DNA of 64,000 nucleotides from Aromatoleum tolulyticum (GCF_900156155.1 NZ_FTMD01000022.1:1-64000); one strand, 5' to 3'. Numbered from the stretch's first letter, positions 49,498 to 58,981 are shown. Made by a program: numbers and translations. Notes: generated by a model not told the origin, from the letters alone.

Positions 49498-51943
49498 GAT
49501 GCCCTTTCTCGCCCAGCGGCGCCTGCCCACGCGGGCCGAAGCCCTCGCGCTCGCGACCCAGACCGATACCGGACGCCTGATGGCCGAGGCGCGCAAGGTG
49601 CGCGACCGCGGATTCCGCAACCTCGTCACGTGGTCGCGCAAGGTGTTCATCCCGCTGACGCAGCTGTGCCGCGACGTGTGCCACTACTGCGCCTTCGCGG
49701 GTACGCCGAAGAGCGTCGGGCAGGCCTATCTCCCGGTCGAATCGGTGCTCGCGACGGTGCGCGAGGCGGCCGCACTGGGCTGCAAGGAGGCGCTCTTCAC
49801 GCTCGGCGAGAAGCCCGAACTGCGCTGGCAGGAGGCGCGCGACGCGCTGGCGCGGCTCGGCTTCGCGTCGACCATCGACTATCTCGCGCATGTCGCCGGC
49901 CGCGTCCTCGAGGAAACCGGCGTGCTGCCGCACATCAATGCGGGCAACCTGACGCAGGCCGATATCGAGGCGCTGCGTCCGGTATCGGCGTCGATGGGGT
50001 TGATGCTCGAATCCTCCGCCGCGGCGCTGGGCGAGCGGGGCAAGCCGCACTTCGGTTCGCCCGACAAGGCGCCGGACCGCCGGCTCGAAACCATCCGCCT
50101 CGCGGGCGAGGCGCGCGTGCCCTTCACCTCGGGGCTGCTGATCGGCATCGGCGAATCCCGCGCCGACCGGATCGAATCCCTGCTCGCGCTGCGCGACCTG
50201 CACACGCAATATGGCCATCTGCAGGAAGTCATCATCCAGAATTTCCGCGCCAAGCCCGGCACGAAGATGGCCGATGCGCCCGAGCCGGATCTCGACGACA
50301 TGCTGTGGACCCTCGCCGTCGCGCGCCTCGTCCTCGGCCCCGACATGAGCATCCAGGCGCCGCCCAATCTGAGCCCGGGCGAGCTGCCGCAGCTGGTCGC
50401 GGCCGGGATCAACGACTGGGGCGGCGTGTCGCCGCTGACGCCGGATTTCGTCAACCCCGAGGCGCCGTGGCCGCATGTGGAACAGTTGCGGCGCCAGACC
50501 GCCGCCGCGGGCAAGTACCTGCACGAGCGCCTCACGGTGTATCCGTCGTATGTCGTCGATGGCGCCACGTGGCTGGCGCCGACGGTGCACAAGGTCGTGC
50601 TGCGGATGGTCGACGCCGAGGGCTATCCGCGCCTCGACGACTGGCTGCCGGGCAAGGGCGGTGCGCTGCCCGCCGAGGCCGCGGCCGCGCCGCAGGCCCG
50701 CGTCGCCGAAGGCGACGTGGCGCCCGAGGTGATGGACATCGTCGCGCGCGCCAGTGCCGGCGCCGCTCTCGACGAGGCCGAGATCGTGCGCCTGTTCCAG
50801 GCGCGCGGCCCGGAGTTCGCCTACGTCTGCCAGGCGGCCGACCAGCTGCGCCGCCACCGCTGCGGCGAGGCGGTCAGCTACGTCGTCAATCGCAACATCA
50901 GCTACACCAACATCTGTTACTTCAACTGCCAGTTCTGCGCCTTTTCCAAGGGCAAGCACAGCGACGAACTCGCCGGTACCCCCTACGACCTCGAGCACGA
51001 CGAAGTGGCGCGGCGCGTGCGCGAGGCGTGGGAGCGCGGCGGCACCGAGGTGTGTCTGCAGGGCGGAATCCACCCCGCATACACGGGGCAGAAGTACCTC
51101 GACCTGCTCGCGACGATCCGCGCCGTGGCCCCGGACATCCACGTCCATGCCTTCTCGCCGCTGGAAGTGTCGCAGGGCGCGCGCACGCTCGGTGTGCCGG
51201 TGGAGACCTTCCTGCGCCGGCTGCGCGATGCCGGGCTCAACACCCTGCCCGGTACCGCGGCCGAAATTCTCGACGACGAGGTGCGGGCGGTGATCTGCCC
51301 CGACAAGCTGCGCACCGACGAGTGGTTGGAAGTGGTCGGCAGCGCCCACCGTGTCGGGCTCAGGACGACCTCGACGATCATGTTCGGCCATATCGACCGC
51401 ATCGTGCACTGGGCGCGCCACCTCGTCCGCCTGCGCGAACTGCAGCGCCAGACGGGCGGCTTTACCGAGTTCGTGCCGCTGCCCTTCGTCGGCGAACAGG
51501 CGCCCATGTACCTGAAGGGGCGCGCACGCAAGGGGCCGACCTTCCGCGAGGCGGTGCTGATGCACAGCGTCGCCCGCCTCGTGCTCAACGGCCTCATCGA
51601 CAACATCCAGACCTCGTGGGTGAAGATGGGCGATGCCGGCGCGCTCGTTGCGTTGGCGGCCGGCGCCAACGACCTCGGCGGCACCCTGATGAACGAGATG
51701 ATCACCCGTGCCGCGGGGGCGCAACACGGTCAGGAAAAGCCGCCGGCGGAGATGGAGCGCCTCATCCGCAGCGCCGGTCGCGAACCGCGCCAGCGCAGCA
51801 CGCAGTACGGCGGCGTGCCCGAGGAGCGCCGGTTGGCCTCGTTCGCGGCGGCACCGCTGGCGCAGATCGTCAATTCCCCGCCACGCAAGGTCGTGCGCCC
51901 GGTGCTGGTGCGTGACGCCGAGCGGGCCGACGCCGGCGCATGA
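49484..51943 (+). CDS. fbiC: FO synthase, fused CofG-CofH
   Basis: 819 aa from ATG 49484 (GGAG nine bases upstream); ATG 49469 and GTG 49454 are in-frame alternatives. Two radical-SAM halves: CofG-like with CRDVCHYC (C62, C66, C69) and CofH-like with CYFNCQFC (C478, C482, C485). They join 5-amino-6-ribitylaminouracil and tyrosine to form the deazaflavin Fo. Archaea usually have separate cofG and cofH; the fused form is typical of actinobacteria, and of the proteobacteria that carry F420 genes. Length is close to the roughly 855 aa of mycobacterial FbiC. Confidence 0.95.
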   Translation: MSRTEMPFLAQRRLPTRAEALALATQTDTGRLMAEARKVRDRGFRNLVTWSRKVFIPLTQLCRDVCHYCAFAGTPKSVGQAYLPVESVLATVREAAALGCKEALFTLGEKPELRWQEARDALARLGFASTIDYLAHVAGRVLEETGVLPHINAGNLTQADIEALRPVSASMGLMLESSAAALGERGKPHFGSPDKAPDRRLETIRLAGEARVPFTSGLLIGIGESRADRIESLLALRDLHTQYGHLQEVIIQNFRAKPGTKMADAPEPDLDDMLWTLAVARLVLGPDMSIQAPPNLSPGELPQLVAAGINDWGGVSPLTPDFVNPEAPWPHVEQLRRQTAAAGKYLHERLTVYPSYVVDGATWLAPTVHKVVLRMVDAEGYPRLDDWLPGKGGALPAEAAAAPQARVAEGDVAPEVMDIVARASAGAALDEAEIVRLFQARGPEFAYVCQAADQLRRHRCGEAVSYVVNRNISYTNICYFNCQFCAFSKGKHSDELAGTPYDLEHDEVARRVREAWERGGTEVCLQGGIHPAYTGQKYLDLLATIRAVAPDIHVHAFSPLEVSQGARTLGVPVETFLRRLRDAGLNTLPGTAAEILDDEVRAVICPDKLRTDEWLEVVGSAHRVGLRTTSTIMFGHIDRIVHWARHLVRLRELQRQTGGFTEFVPLPFVGEQAPMYLKGRARKGPTFREAVLMHSVARLVLNGLIDNIQTSWVKMGDAGALVALAAGANDLGGTLMNEMITRAAGAQHGQEKPPAEMERLIRSAGREPRQRSTQYGGVPEERRLASFAAAPLAQIVNSPPRKVVRPVLVRDAERADAGA

Positions 51944-52010
51944 CGCGGCCGGCCCGTCGCAACCAACCCCATAACCCGCGCGCGGCGCGGGACATTCCAG
52001 GAGAACCTGC

Positions 52011-52697
52011 ATGACCGACAAGCTCCCCACCATCGCGATCATCGGCGGCACCGGCGACCTCGGCACCGGCCTCGCGCGGCGCTGGGCGCAGGCCGGCTAC
52101 AACGTCATCATCGGCTCGCGCACGGCCGACAAGGCCGCCGAGGCGGTCACGGCCCTGCGCGCCGTGATGGCCGAACGCGGCTGCAAGTCCGTCAGCGTAC
52201 AGGCTGCCGACAACGTGTCGGCCGCACGCGAGGCCGACATCGTGGCGCTGACGGTGCCGTTCGCCCACCACCGTGCGACGCTCGAATCGATCCGCGACGG
52301 TCTCTCCGGCAAGATCCTCATCGACGTCACCGTGCCGCTGCTTCCGCCGAAAGTCGCACGCGTGCAACTGCCGCCGGAAGGTTCGGCCGGCCAGATCGCG
52401 CAGAACCTGCTCGGCGAGTCGGTACGCGTGGTCAGCGCCTTCCAGAACGTCGCCGCCGAACATCTCAAGGACGGACACAGTTTCGACTGCGACGTGCTGG
52501 TGTGCGGCGACAGCAAGGAGGCGCGCGAGGCCGTCATCGCCCTCGTCGAGGCGGCCGGCCTGCGCGGCTTCCACGCCGGCAGCATCGCCAACGCGGCGGC
52601 GGTCGAGGCGCTGACCTCGGCGCTGATCTTCATCAACAAGCAGTACCAGTGCCATGCCGGCATCCGCCTCACCGGCGTCGCCGCACCGGGAGCGTAG
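52011..52697 (+). CDS. npdG: NADPH:F420 oxidoreductase
   Basis: 228 aa from ATG 52011 (AGGAGA upstream). NADP-binding start IAIIGGTGDLGTGLARRWAQAGYNVIIGSR, then ADIVALTVPFAHH, VRVVSAFQNVAAEHL and the C-terminal AGSIANAAAVEALTSALIFINKQY, all standard for F420-dependent NADP reductase (Fno/NpdG). It transfers hydride between NADPH and F420, here most likely to make F420H2 for the LLM enzymes. The same gene (npdG) is part of the picrate-degradation cluster of Rhodococcus, which also uses F420H2. Confidence 0.93.
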   Translation: MTDKLPTIAIIGGTGDLGTGLARRWAQAGYNVIIGSRTADKAAEAVTALRAVMAERGCKSVSVQAADNVSAAREADIVALTVPFAHHRATLESIRDGLSGKILIDVTVPLLPPKVARVQLPPEGSAGQIAQNLLGESVRVVSAFQNVAAEHLKDGHSFDCDVLVCGDSKEAREAVIALVEAAGLRGFHAGSIANAAAVEALTSALIFINKQYQCHAGIRLTGVAAPGA

Positions 52698-52700
52698 ATC

Positions 52701-53468
52701 ATGACGGCACGCGTGGAGCTGACGGGACTGCCCGGTTTTCCGCTGGTCGAACCCGGCGACGATCTGGTGCCGATGATTCTCGATTCGCTTGCACGCGCGC
52801 AGATCGTACCCGCCGACGGCGATCTGCTGGTGCTGGCGCAGAAGGTGGTGTCGAAAGCGGAAAACCGCTACGCCTACCTCGACGACATCGTGCCGTCGGC
52901 CGAGGCACAGGCCCTCGCGGAGAAGGCGGACAAGGACCCGCGCATCGTCGAACTGATGCTGCAGGAATCGGTCGAGGTCATGCGGCACCGGCGCGGGGCG
53001 GTCATCGTGCGTCACCGCCGCGGTTATGTCCATGCCAACGCCGGGATCGACCAGTCCAACATCCGCAGCGATCCGCAGCACCAGCGCGTGCTGCTGCTGC
53101 CGGTCGATCCCGACCGCAGCGCGGCGCAGCTGCGCGAACGCCTGCGCGAGGCCACCGGTGCCGAGCTGTGCATCATCATCAACGACTCCGCCGGCCGGCC
53201 GTGGCGCGACGGCACCGCAGGCTTCGCGATCGGGACGGCCGGTTTCGAGCCCGTGGTCGACATGATCGGCGAGTCCGACCTTTTCGGAAGGGCGCTGCAG
53301 ATCACCAAGGTCGCGGTTGCCGACGAACTCGCCGCGGCCGCCTCGTTCGTGATGGGGCAGGCGGCCGAGGCGATCCCGGTCGTCCATGTGCGCGGCGCGC
53401 GGCTGCGTCCCTCGACGGGCGGTTCGGCCTCGCTGATCCGGCCGCGTGCCGAAGACCTGTTCGCGTGA
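52701..53468 (+). CDS. cofE: coenzyme F420-0:L-glutamate ligase
   Basis: 255 aa, ATG three bases after the npdG stop. CofE/FbiB N-domain motifs: LPLxEPGDDL-like GFPLVEPGDDLVPMI, LVLAQKVVSKAENR, RRGYVHANAGIDQSN, INDSAGRPWRDGTAGFAIG. It adds glutamates to F420-0 with GTP. The C-terminal nitroreductase-like domain of actinobacterial FbiB is absent, so it is a short, archaeal-type CofE. Last gene of the unit starting at 41638. Confidence 0.94.
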   Translation: MTARVELTGLPGFPLVEPGDDLVPMILDSLARAQIVPADGDLLVLAQKVVSKAENRYAYLDDIVPSAEAQALAEKADKDPRIVELMLQESVEVMRHRRGAVIVRHRRGYVHANAGIDQSNIRSDPQHQRVLLLPVDPDRSAAQLRERLREATGAELCIIINDSAGRPWRDGTAGFAIGTAGFEPVVDMIGESDLFGRALQITKVAVADELAAAASFVMGQAAEAIPVVHVRGARLRPSTGGSASLIRPRAEDLFA

Positions 53469-53529
53469 GAGTGCGCTTCCTGTCGCGACGGACTTTACAG
53501 CCCGGATGTTTGTGTTAATCTTCTAAAAA

Positions 53530-53554
53530 AAACGACCGTGTCGGTTTGTATTAT
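53530..53554 (+). promoter_or_regulatory. AAAC-N10-GTTT operator upstream of LLM-thiolase unit
   Basis: AAACGACC-GT-GTCGGTTT (53530-53547) followed by TATTAT (53549-53554), a good -10. The GTGTCGGTTTGTATTAT stretch is identical to that in the 2770 promoter. A -35 is not clear because of the A-rich run in front. Confidence 0.6.
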
Positions 53555-53590
53555 CGCGGTCGGCAGTCAAATCACCAAATTGGAGGTCGT

Positions 53591-54520
53591 ATGAAGGTAG
53601 GCTTGAGCTGGGATCTGGGCGGTGATGAGCCGGCCGCGACGCAGTGGCACCGGGTCATCGGCGAGATCGAGCGCGGCGATGCGCTGGGTTTTGACAGCGC
53701 GTGGGTTGCGGAGGGCAAGACCGGCCAGGCCGGATGCGCCCAGCCCGCCGTGTTCATGACCTTTGCCGCGCGCCGCACGAAAAACATCCACTGCCGCGCC
53801 TTGGCGCGAAGCGTGGTCGGCGAGTTTCCGGTGCGTCTCGCCGAGGAGATCACGCTGCTCGACCTGTTCTCGCACGGCCGCGGCGGTGTCGCCTACGCGC
53901 CGGCCAGCGGGCAGAAGATCGATCCGCTGATGGTGCACGAAACCATCGAATTCATTCGCGGCGCATGGGCCACCAACGAGGTGCGCTACCGCGGCAAATA
54001 CGTGCGCTTTCCGTCGCACACGCCTGACGACGCGCCGGCCGGCCTGAGCTACCCGGCGTGGACCGGCGAATACCTGCCGCAGTGGGAGTGGGGCGCCGCA
54101 CGCTCGACCGCCGACTTTCTCGCGCTGACGCCCAAGCCCGTCAGCACGCACCTGCCCGTGTATGTCGCGATCGACGACGACGCAACCCTCGAGTGGGCGG
54201 CGCGCAACGGCGTCTCGCCCTATGCGGGCGTCAACCTGACGACGACCGAGGCGATCGAGCGCCTCGCGCGTTACCGGGCCATCGCCGACGGCTGCGGGCG
54301 GCACAGTTATGAGGTCGAAGCCGTCCTCGAGCGCAACGTCGCGATCGACGGTGCCACCGATGCATACACCTTCGGCGGCTCCACCCACGACATCGCCTGC
54401 GCCATCCGCGCCGCCGCGGCCGCGACCCGCATCGGCCACTTCGTGTGGCGTTACCGCGATGCCGCCCCGAACGACCTCGAGCGTTTCGCGAACGAGGTCC
54501 AGACCAAACTGCAGGCCTGA
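53591..54520 (+). CDS. LLM-class flavin/F420-dependent oxidoreductase
   Basis: 309 aa from ATG 53591 with GGAGG eight bases upstream. LLM fold: IERGDALGFDSAWVAEGKTGQ, ARRTKNIHCRALARSVVGEFPVRLAEEITLLDLFSHGR, WRYRD at the end. It is shorter than the usual 330-350 and has few of the GYRP-type motifs, so it is divergent. It starts an operator-controlled unit with another LLM protein. Cofactor and substrate unknown; F420 is likely from context. Confidence 0.78.
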   Translation: MKVGLSWDLGGDEPAATQWHRVIGEIERGDALGFDSAWVAEGKTGQAGCAQPAVFMTFAARRTKNIHCRALARSVVGEFPVRLAEEITLLDLFSHGRGGVAYAPASGQKIDPLMVHETIEFIRGAWATNEVRYRGKYVRFPSHTPDDAPAGLSYPAWTGEYLPQWEWGAARSTADFLALTPKPVSTHLPVYVAIDDDATLEWAARNGVSPYAGVNLTTTEAIERLARYRAIADGCGRHSYEVEAVLERNVAIDGATDAYTFGGSTHDIACAIRAAAAATRIGHFVWRYRDAAPNDLERFANEVQTKLQA

Positions 54521-54542
54521 ACAAGATCGCAAGGAAAACGAC

Positions 54543-55538
54543 ATGGAATTCTGGACTTCATTCGCCGGCCAGTTCGTGCTGCGCGGCTTCCCCGGTGCCG
54601 TACCGCAAAACTACGACACGCTCGTCGCCACAGCCGTCGAGGCCGAGCGCCTCGGTTTCGACGGTGTCGTCGCATCCGAACACCACTTCGAATACAACCG
54701 CTTCCTGCCTTTCCCGCTGCAGGCGCTCGGTGCCGCGGCCGCGGCGACGTCGAAGATCCGTCTCATCACCGGCGCGATGCTGCTGCCGCTGTACGACCCG
54801 ATCCGTGCCGCCGAGGCCGCCGCGACGGTCGACATCCTGTCGGGCGGGCGGGTCACGCTCGGTCTGGGCATGGGCTACCGTCCGATGGAATTCGACGGCA
54901 TCGGTACTGCCAAGAATACCCGCGGGGCACGCCTGTCCGAGCAGATGGAAATCATCCGCCTCGCCACGAGCCAGGAACGTTTCAGCTTCCAGGGCAAGCA
55001 CTACGAGTACAAGGACCAGCAGCTGTCGCCGACGCCCCTGCAGCGCCCCATCGACATGTGGTTCTGCGGCGGCACCTCGCGCGTCGGCGCGCAGCGCGCG
55101 GCGGCGGGCGGGTTCGACTACTGGCTGGCCAACTCCGACTACGACCGCACGAAGGAAATCGTCGACCTCTACCTCGGCCTCGCGCGCGAGGCGGGCCGTC
55201 CCGCTGACAACCTGCGCTATGCGCTGTTCCGCGACGTCTTCGTCGGCGACACGCTGGCCGAGGCCCGCGACGCGCGCGACTGGTTCCTCGAGGTGTATTA
55301 CAACGAGCACATCCGCTGCTATGGCTACCTCATGGACGACAAGGGCGAGCCGCTGTTCAACCCGCCGTTCGACCATCCCGCCTATCTCGCCTTCGTCAAC
55401 AGCCTGCTGTGCGGCACGCCCGATATGGTCGTCACGGAGCTGAAGCGCTTCGAGGAACTCGGCGTGCACTCGATCACCGTCCCGCCGGTCCAGCTCGAAT
55501 TGTTCTCGAAGAAGGTCCTGCCCGAATTCCGCAAGTAA
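54543..55538 (+). CDS. LLM-class flavin/F420-dependent oxidoreductase
   Basis: 331 aa from ATG 54543 (22 bp after the previous gene). Motifs: AVEAERLGFDGVVASEHHFEYN, TSKIRLITGAMLLPLYDPIRAAE, LSGGRVTLGLGMGYRPMEFDG, IDMWFCGGTS. Similar to the 43360 protein, so the two operons carry related LLM enzymes. LLM proteins use reduced flavin or F420H2 to reduce activated double bonds, quinones or nitro groups, or use O2 as monooxygenases. Confidence 0.84.
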   Translation: MEFWTSFAGQFVLRGFPGAVPQNYDTLVATAVEAERLGFDGVVASEHHFEYNRFLPFPLQALGAAAAATSKIRLITGAMLLPLYDPIRAAEAAATVDILSGGRVTLGLGMGYRPMEFDGIGTAKNTRGARLSEQMEIIRLATSQERFSFQGKHYEYKDQQLSPTPLQRPIDMWFCGGTSRVGAQRAAAGGFDYWLANSDYDRTKEIVDLYLGLAREAGRPADNLRYALFRDVFVGDTLAEARDARDWFLEVYYNEHIRCYGYLMDDKGEPLFNPPFDHPAYLAFVNSLLCGTPDMVVTELKRFEELGVHSITVPPVQLELFSKKVLPEFRK

Positions 55539-55572
55539 GCGGCGGGCGACACCACAACACGAAGGAAGCGGA

Positions 55573-56778
55573 ATGACCAGTGCATTCATCTACGACCACG
55601 TGCGCACGCCCCGCGGCAAGGGCCGCCCGGACGGCGCGCTGCACGAAATCACGCCGACGCGGCTGGCTGCGCAAACCCTCGCCGCCCTGCGCGACCGCAG
55701 CCGGCTCGACACCGCGCTGGTCGGGGACGTGATCCTCGGCTGCGTCACGCCGGTCGGCGACCAGGGGGCCAACCTGCCGCGCATGGCGGCGCTCGTCGCC
55801 GGTTACGATCAGGGCGTGCCCGGGCAGCAGATCAACCGCTTTTGCGGCTCCGGCCTCGAGGCGGTCAATGCCGCGGCGGCGCAGGTCATTGCGGGGCAGG
55901 CGGAGGTAATGGTCGCCGGCGGCGTCGAGTCGATGTCGCGCGTGCAGATGTTCTCCGACGGCGGCGCGTGCTACACCGATCCCGATGTCACGTGGAACAC
56001 CCACTACGTGCCGCAGGGCATCGGCGCGGACCTGATCGCGACGATGGACGGCTACACGCGCGACATGCTCGACGCCTACGCGGTGGAAAGCCAGCGCCGC
56101 GCCGCCCACGCCTGGGAGCAGGGCTGGTTCGACCGCTCCGTGGTGCCGGTGCGCGACGTCATCGGCGACGTCATCTGCGCCCGCGACGAACACGTCAGGC
56201 CGGGCTGCTCGATGGCCGACCTCGCGAAGCTCAAGCCCGCCTTCGTCGCCACCGGCGACGCCGGATACGACGCGGTGATGATCAGCCGCTATCCGCGCAT
56301 CGAAACCATCAACCACGTGCATACCGGCGGCAACTCCAGCGGCATCGTCGACGGCGCCGCGGCGATGCTCGTCGGCAGTGCCGGGTTCGGCCGCGACAGC
56401 GGACTGCGGCCGCGCGCACGGGTGCGCGGCTGGATGTCGGCCGGCAGCGAACCGTCGATCATGCTGACCGGCCCCGGTCCGCTCGCGCACCGCCTGCTCG
56501 CGCGCTGCGGCATGACGCCCAAGGACATCGACCTGTGGGAGATCAACGAAGCCTTCGCTGCCGTCGCGATGCGTTTCATGCGCGACATGGATGTCGGACC
56601 GGAGTGCGTGAACGTCAATGGCGGCGCCATCGCGATGGGCCATCCGCTCGGCGCGACCGGCACGATGCTGGTCGGCACCGTGCTCGACGAACTCGAGCGG
56701 CGCAACCTCAACACGGCGCTGATCACCCTGTGCGCGGCTGCGGGGATGGCCACCGCCACCATCATCGAGCGCGTCTGA
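55573..56778 (+). CDS. acetyl-CoA acyltransferase (thiolase)
   Basis: 401 aa. Catalytic residues are in place: nucleophile Cys91 (NRFCGSGLEAV), His357 (MGHPLGATG) and Cys387 (LCAAAGMA). It performs the thiolytic step of beta-oxidation, releasing acetyl-CoA (or propionyl-CoA). The closeness to the FadA2/FadI-type degradative thiolases and the FadB-like gene 28 bp downstream show a beta-oxidation module. Confidence 0.92.
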   Translation: MTSAFIYDHVRTPRGKGRPDGALHEITPTRLAAQTLAALRDRSRLDTALVGDVILGCVTPVGDQGANLPRMAALVAGYDQGVPGQQINRFCGSGLEAVNAAAAQVIAGQAEVMVAGGVESMSRVQMFSDGGACYTDPDVTWNTHYVPQGIGADLIATMDGYTRDMLDAYAVESQRRAAHAWEQGWFDRSVVPVRDVIGDVICARDEHVRPGCSMADLAKLKPAFVATGDAGYDAVMISRYPRIETINHVHTGGNSSGIVDGAAAMLVGSAGFGRDSGLRPRARVRGWMSAGSEPSIMLTGPGPLAHRLLARCGMTPKDIDLWEINEAFAAVAMRFMRDMDVGPECVNVNGGAIAMGHPLGATGTMLVGTVLDELERRNLNTALITLCAAAGMATATIIERV

Positions 56779-56806
56779 GGCGCCCTGTCACATTCCGGGA
56801 AGAACG

Positions 56807-58963
56807 ATGAATACACTGAAACTGGAAGTCGACGCGGACGGCATCGCGCTGGTCACCATCGACCTGCCGGGCCGCCCGATGAACGTGCTGGCGACCGAAC
56901 TGATTGCCGACCTCGGCCTGATGCTCGACGAAGTCGTCGCCCGCGTCGATGTACGCGGCGTGGTCATCTGCTCCGGCAAGAGCAACGGCTTCATCGCGGG
57001 CGGCGACCTCAAGGAACTGGTCGAGGCGCATGACCGCGGCTGGACGCCGCAGCGCGGCGTCGAGTGCGTGTGGGAGTTGTCCTCACTGTTCCGCCGCCTC
57101 GAAACCTGCGGCAAGCCGGTTGCCGCGGCGATGAACGGACTGGCGCTCGGCGGCGGGCTGGAACTCGCGCTCGCCTGCCATTACCGCGTGCTCGCCGACG
57201 ATCCGAAGGCGGTCGTCGGCCTGCCCGAAGTCACCATCGGTCTGCTGCCCGGCGCCGGCGGCACGCAACGCCTGTCGCGCCTGATCGGCATCGAAAAAGC
57301 GCTGCCGCTCATCCTCGGCGGCGATCACGTCAAACCCGCCGTCGCGGCGAAGCTGGGCATCGTGCATGCGCTGGCGCCGCTCGCCGACGTCGTCGCAACG
57401 GCCCGCCGCTGGCTGCTCGAATCGCCCGATCCCGTGCAGCCGTGGGACAAGAAGGGCTTCCGTGTGCCGGGAGGGGCGGGCTGTCTCGCTCCGCAGGCGA
57501 GCCAGAGCTTCATGCTCGGCACCGCCGGCGTGCGTGGTCGCTACCTCGACAACTACCCCGCGCCGAAGGCGATCCTCTCGGCGGTGTTCGAAGGCACCCA
57601 ACTGCCCATCGACCGCGGCCTCGCCGTCGAGGCGAAATACTTCGGCCGCCTGCTCGTCGACCCCGTCGCGCGCAACATCATGCGCACCACCTTCATCAAC
57701 CGCACCGCGGCGAACAAGCTCGTGCGTCGTCCGGCGGCGGTGCCGAAATCGGCCGTGCGCCGCCTCGGCATCCTCGGCGCCGGCACCATGGGCGGCGGGA
57801 TCGCGTATTGTGCCGCCTCCGCGGGGATCGACGTGGTCCTGCTCGATGCGACGCAGGAAAACGCCGACCGCGGCAAGGACTACTCGCGTCGCATCCTCGC
57901 GAAGGACCTCGAACGCGGCCGCACCACCGCCGACAAGATGGATGCGCTGCTCGCACGCATTCATCCGGTGACGCGCTACGAAGCGCTCGACGGCTGCGAC
58001 CTCGTCATCGAGGCGGTGTTCGAGGACCGCGCGATCAAGGCCGGCGTCACGGCGAAGGCGGAGGCCGTGATCGCCCCCGACGCGATTTTCGCCAGCAACA
58101 CCTCGACCCTGATGATCGGCACGCTGGCCGAAAAGTCCTCGCGCCCGGCCAACTTCATCGGCATGCATTTCTTTTCGCCGGTCGACAAGATGCCGCTGGT
58201 CGAGGTCATCGTCGGCAAACAGACCAGCGACACCGCGCTCGCCCGCGCGCTCGATCTCGTCGGCCAGCTGCGCAAGACACCCATCGTCGTCAACGACGGT
58301 CCGGCCTTCTACACGACGCGCGTCTTCTGCACCTACGTCGACGAGGGCCTGCAGATGCTTGCCGACGGCGTCGAGCCGGCGCTGATCGAAAATGCCGCGC
58401 GTAACGCCGGCATGCCGATCGGGCCGCTCGCGGTGCTCGACGAAACGACGCAGGAGCTGCGCTGGAAGGTCATCCTGCAGGCACAGGCCGACGGTCTTCC
58501 CGTCCAATTCACCCATCCCGCCGGGCGCGAGGTGCTGCGTGCGCTCGTCGAGGATCACAAGCGGCTGGGCCGGCGCCAGGGCGGCGGGCTGTACGAGTAT
58601 CCCGCCGGCGCGAAGAAGCACCTGTGGCCGGGCATCGCCGCCGCCTTCCCCGCAGGCGCGGACCAGCCTGACGTCGAGGACCTGAAGAAGCGCCTGCTCT
58701 ATGTTCAGGCGCTCGAGGCCGCCCGCTGCTACGAACAGGGCATCGTCACCGAGGCGGCGGACGCCGACCTCGGCTCGGTGCTCGGGGTCGGTTATCCGAC
58801 CTGGACCGGGGGCACGCTGTCATTCATCGACACCGTCGGCATCCGGCCCTTTGTCGACGAATGCAGGCGTCTCGCGGCCCGCTGGGGTGCCCGTTTCGAG
58901 CCCTCGCCGTGGCTGGTGGCGCGGGCTGAACGCGGCGAGCGCTTTTATCCGCTGCCCGCATAA
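56807..58963 (+). CDS. FadB/FadJ-like enoyl-CoA hydratase / 3-hydroxyacyl-CoA dehydrogenase
   Basis: 718 aa. The N-terminal crotonase domain (about 1-290) has the oxyanion block LGGGLELALACHY and GLPEVTIGLLPGAGGTQRL, containing both catalytic glutamates. The NAD domain begins at about 320 with GAGTMGGG (324-331), followed by HFFSPVDKMPLVEV with the catalytic His and the C-terminal HAD domain to 718. It hydrates enoyl-CoA and oxidises the 3-hydroxyacyl-CoA. Together with the thiolase it completes a beta-oxidation turn. Size matches FadB/FadJ (about 715-730). Confidence 0.93.
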   Translation: MNTLKLEVDADGIALVTIDLPGRPMNVLATELIADLGLMLDEVVARVDVRGVVICSGKSNGFIAGGDLKELVEAHDRGWTPQRGVECVWELSSLFRRLETCGKPVAAAMNGLALGGGLELALACHYRVLADDPKAVVGLPEVTIGLLPGAGGTQRLSRLIGIEKALPLILGGDHVKPAVAAKLGIVHALAPLADVVATARRWLLESPDPVQPWDKKGFRVPGGAGCLAPQASQSFMLGTAGVRGRYLDNYPAPKAILSAVFEGTQLPIDRGLAVEAKYFGRLLVDPVARNIMRTTFINRTAANKLVRRPAAVPKSAVRRLGILGAGTMGGGIAYCAASAGIDVVLLDATQENADRGKDYSRRILAKDLERGRTTADKMDALLARIHPVTRYEALDGCDLVIEAVFEDRAIKAGVTAKAEAVIAPDAIFASNTSTLMIGTLAEKSSRPANFIGMHFFSPVDKMPLVEVIVGKQTSDTALARALDLVGQLRKTPIVVNDGPAFYTTRVFCTYVDEGLQMLADGVEPALIENAARNAGMPIGPLAVLDETTQELRWKVILQAQADGLPVQFTHPAGREVLRALVEDHKRLGRRQGGGLYEYPAGAKKHLWPGIAAAFPAGADQPDVEDLKKRLLYVQALEAARCYEQGIVTEAADADLGSVLGVGYPTWTGGTLSFIDTVGIRPFVDECRRLAARWGARFEPSPWLVARAERGERFYPLPA

Positions 58964-58981
58964 ACCGCTACGGGGGAAACC

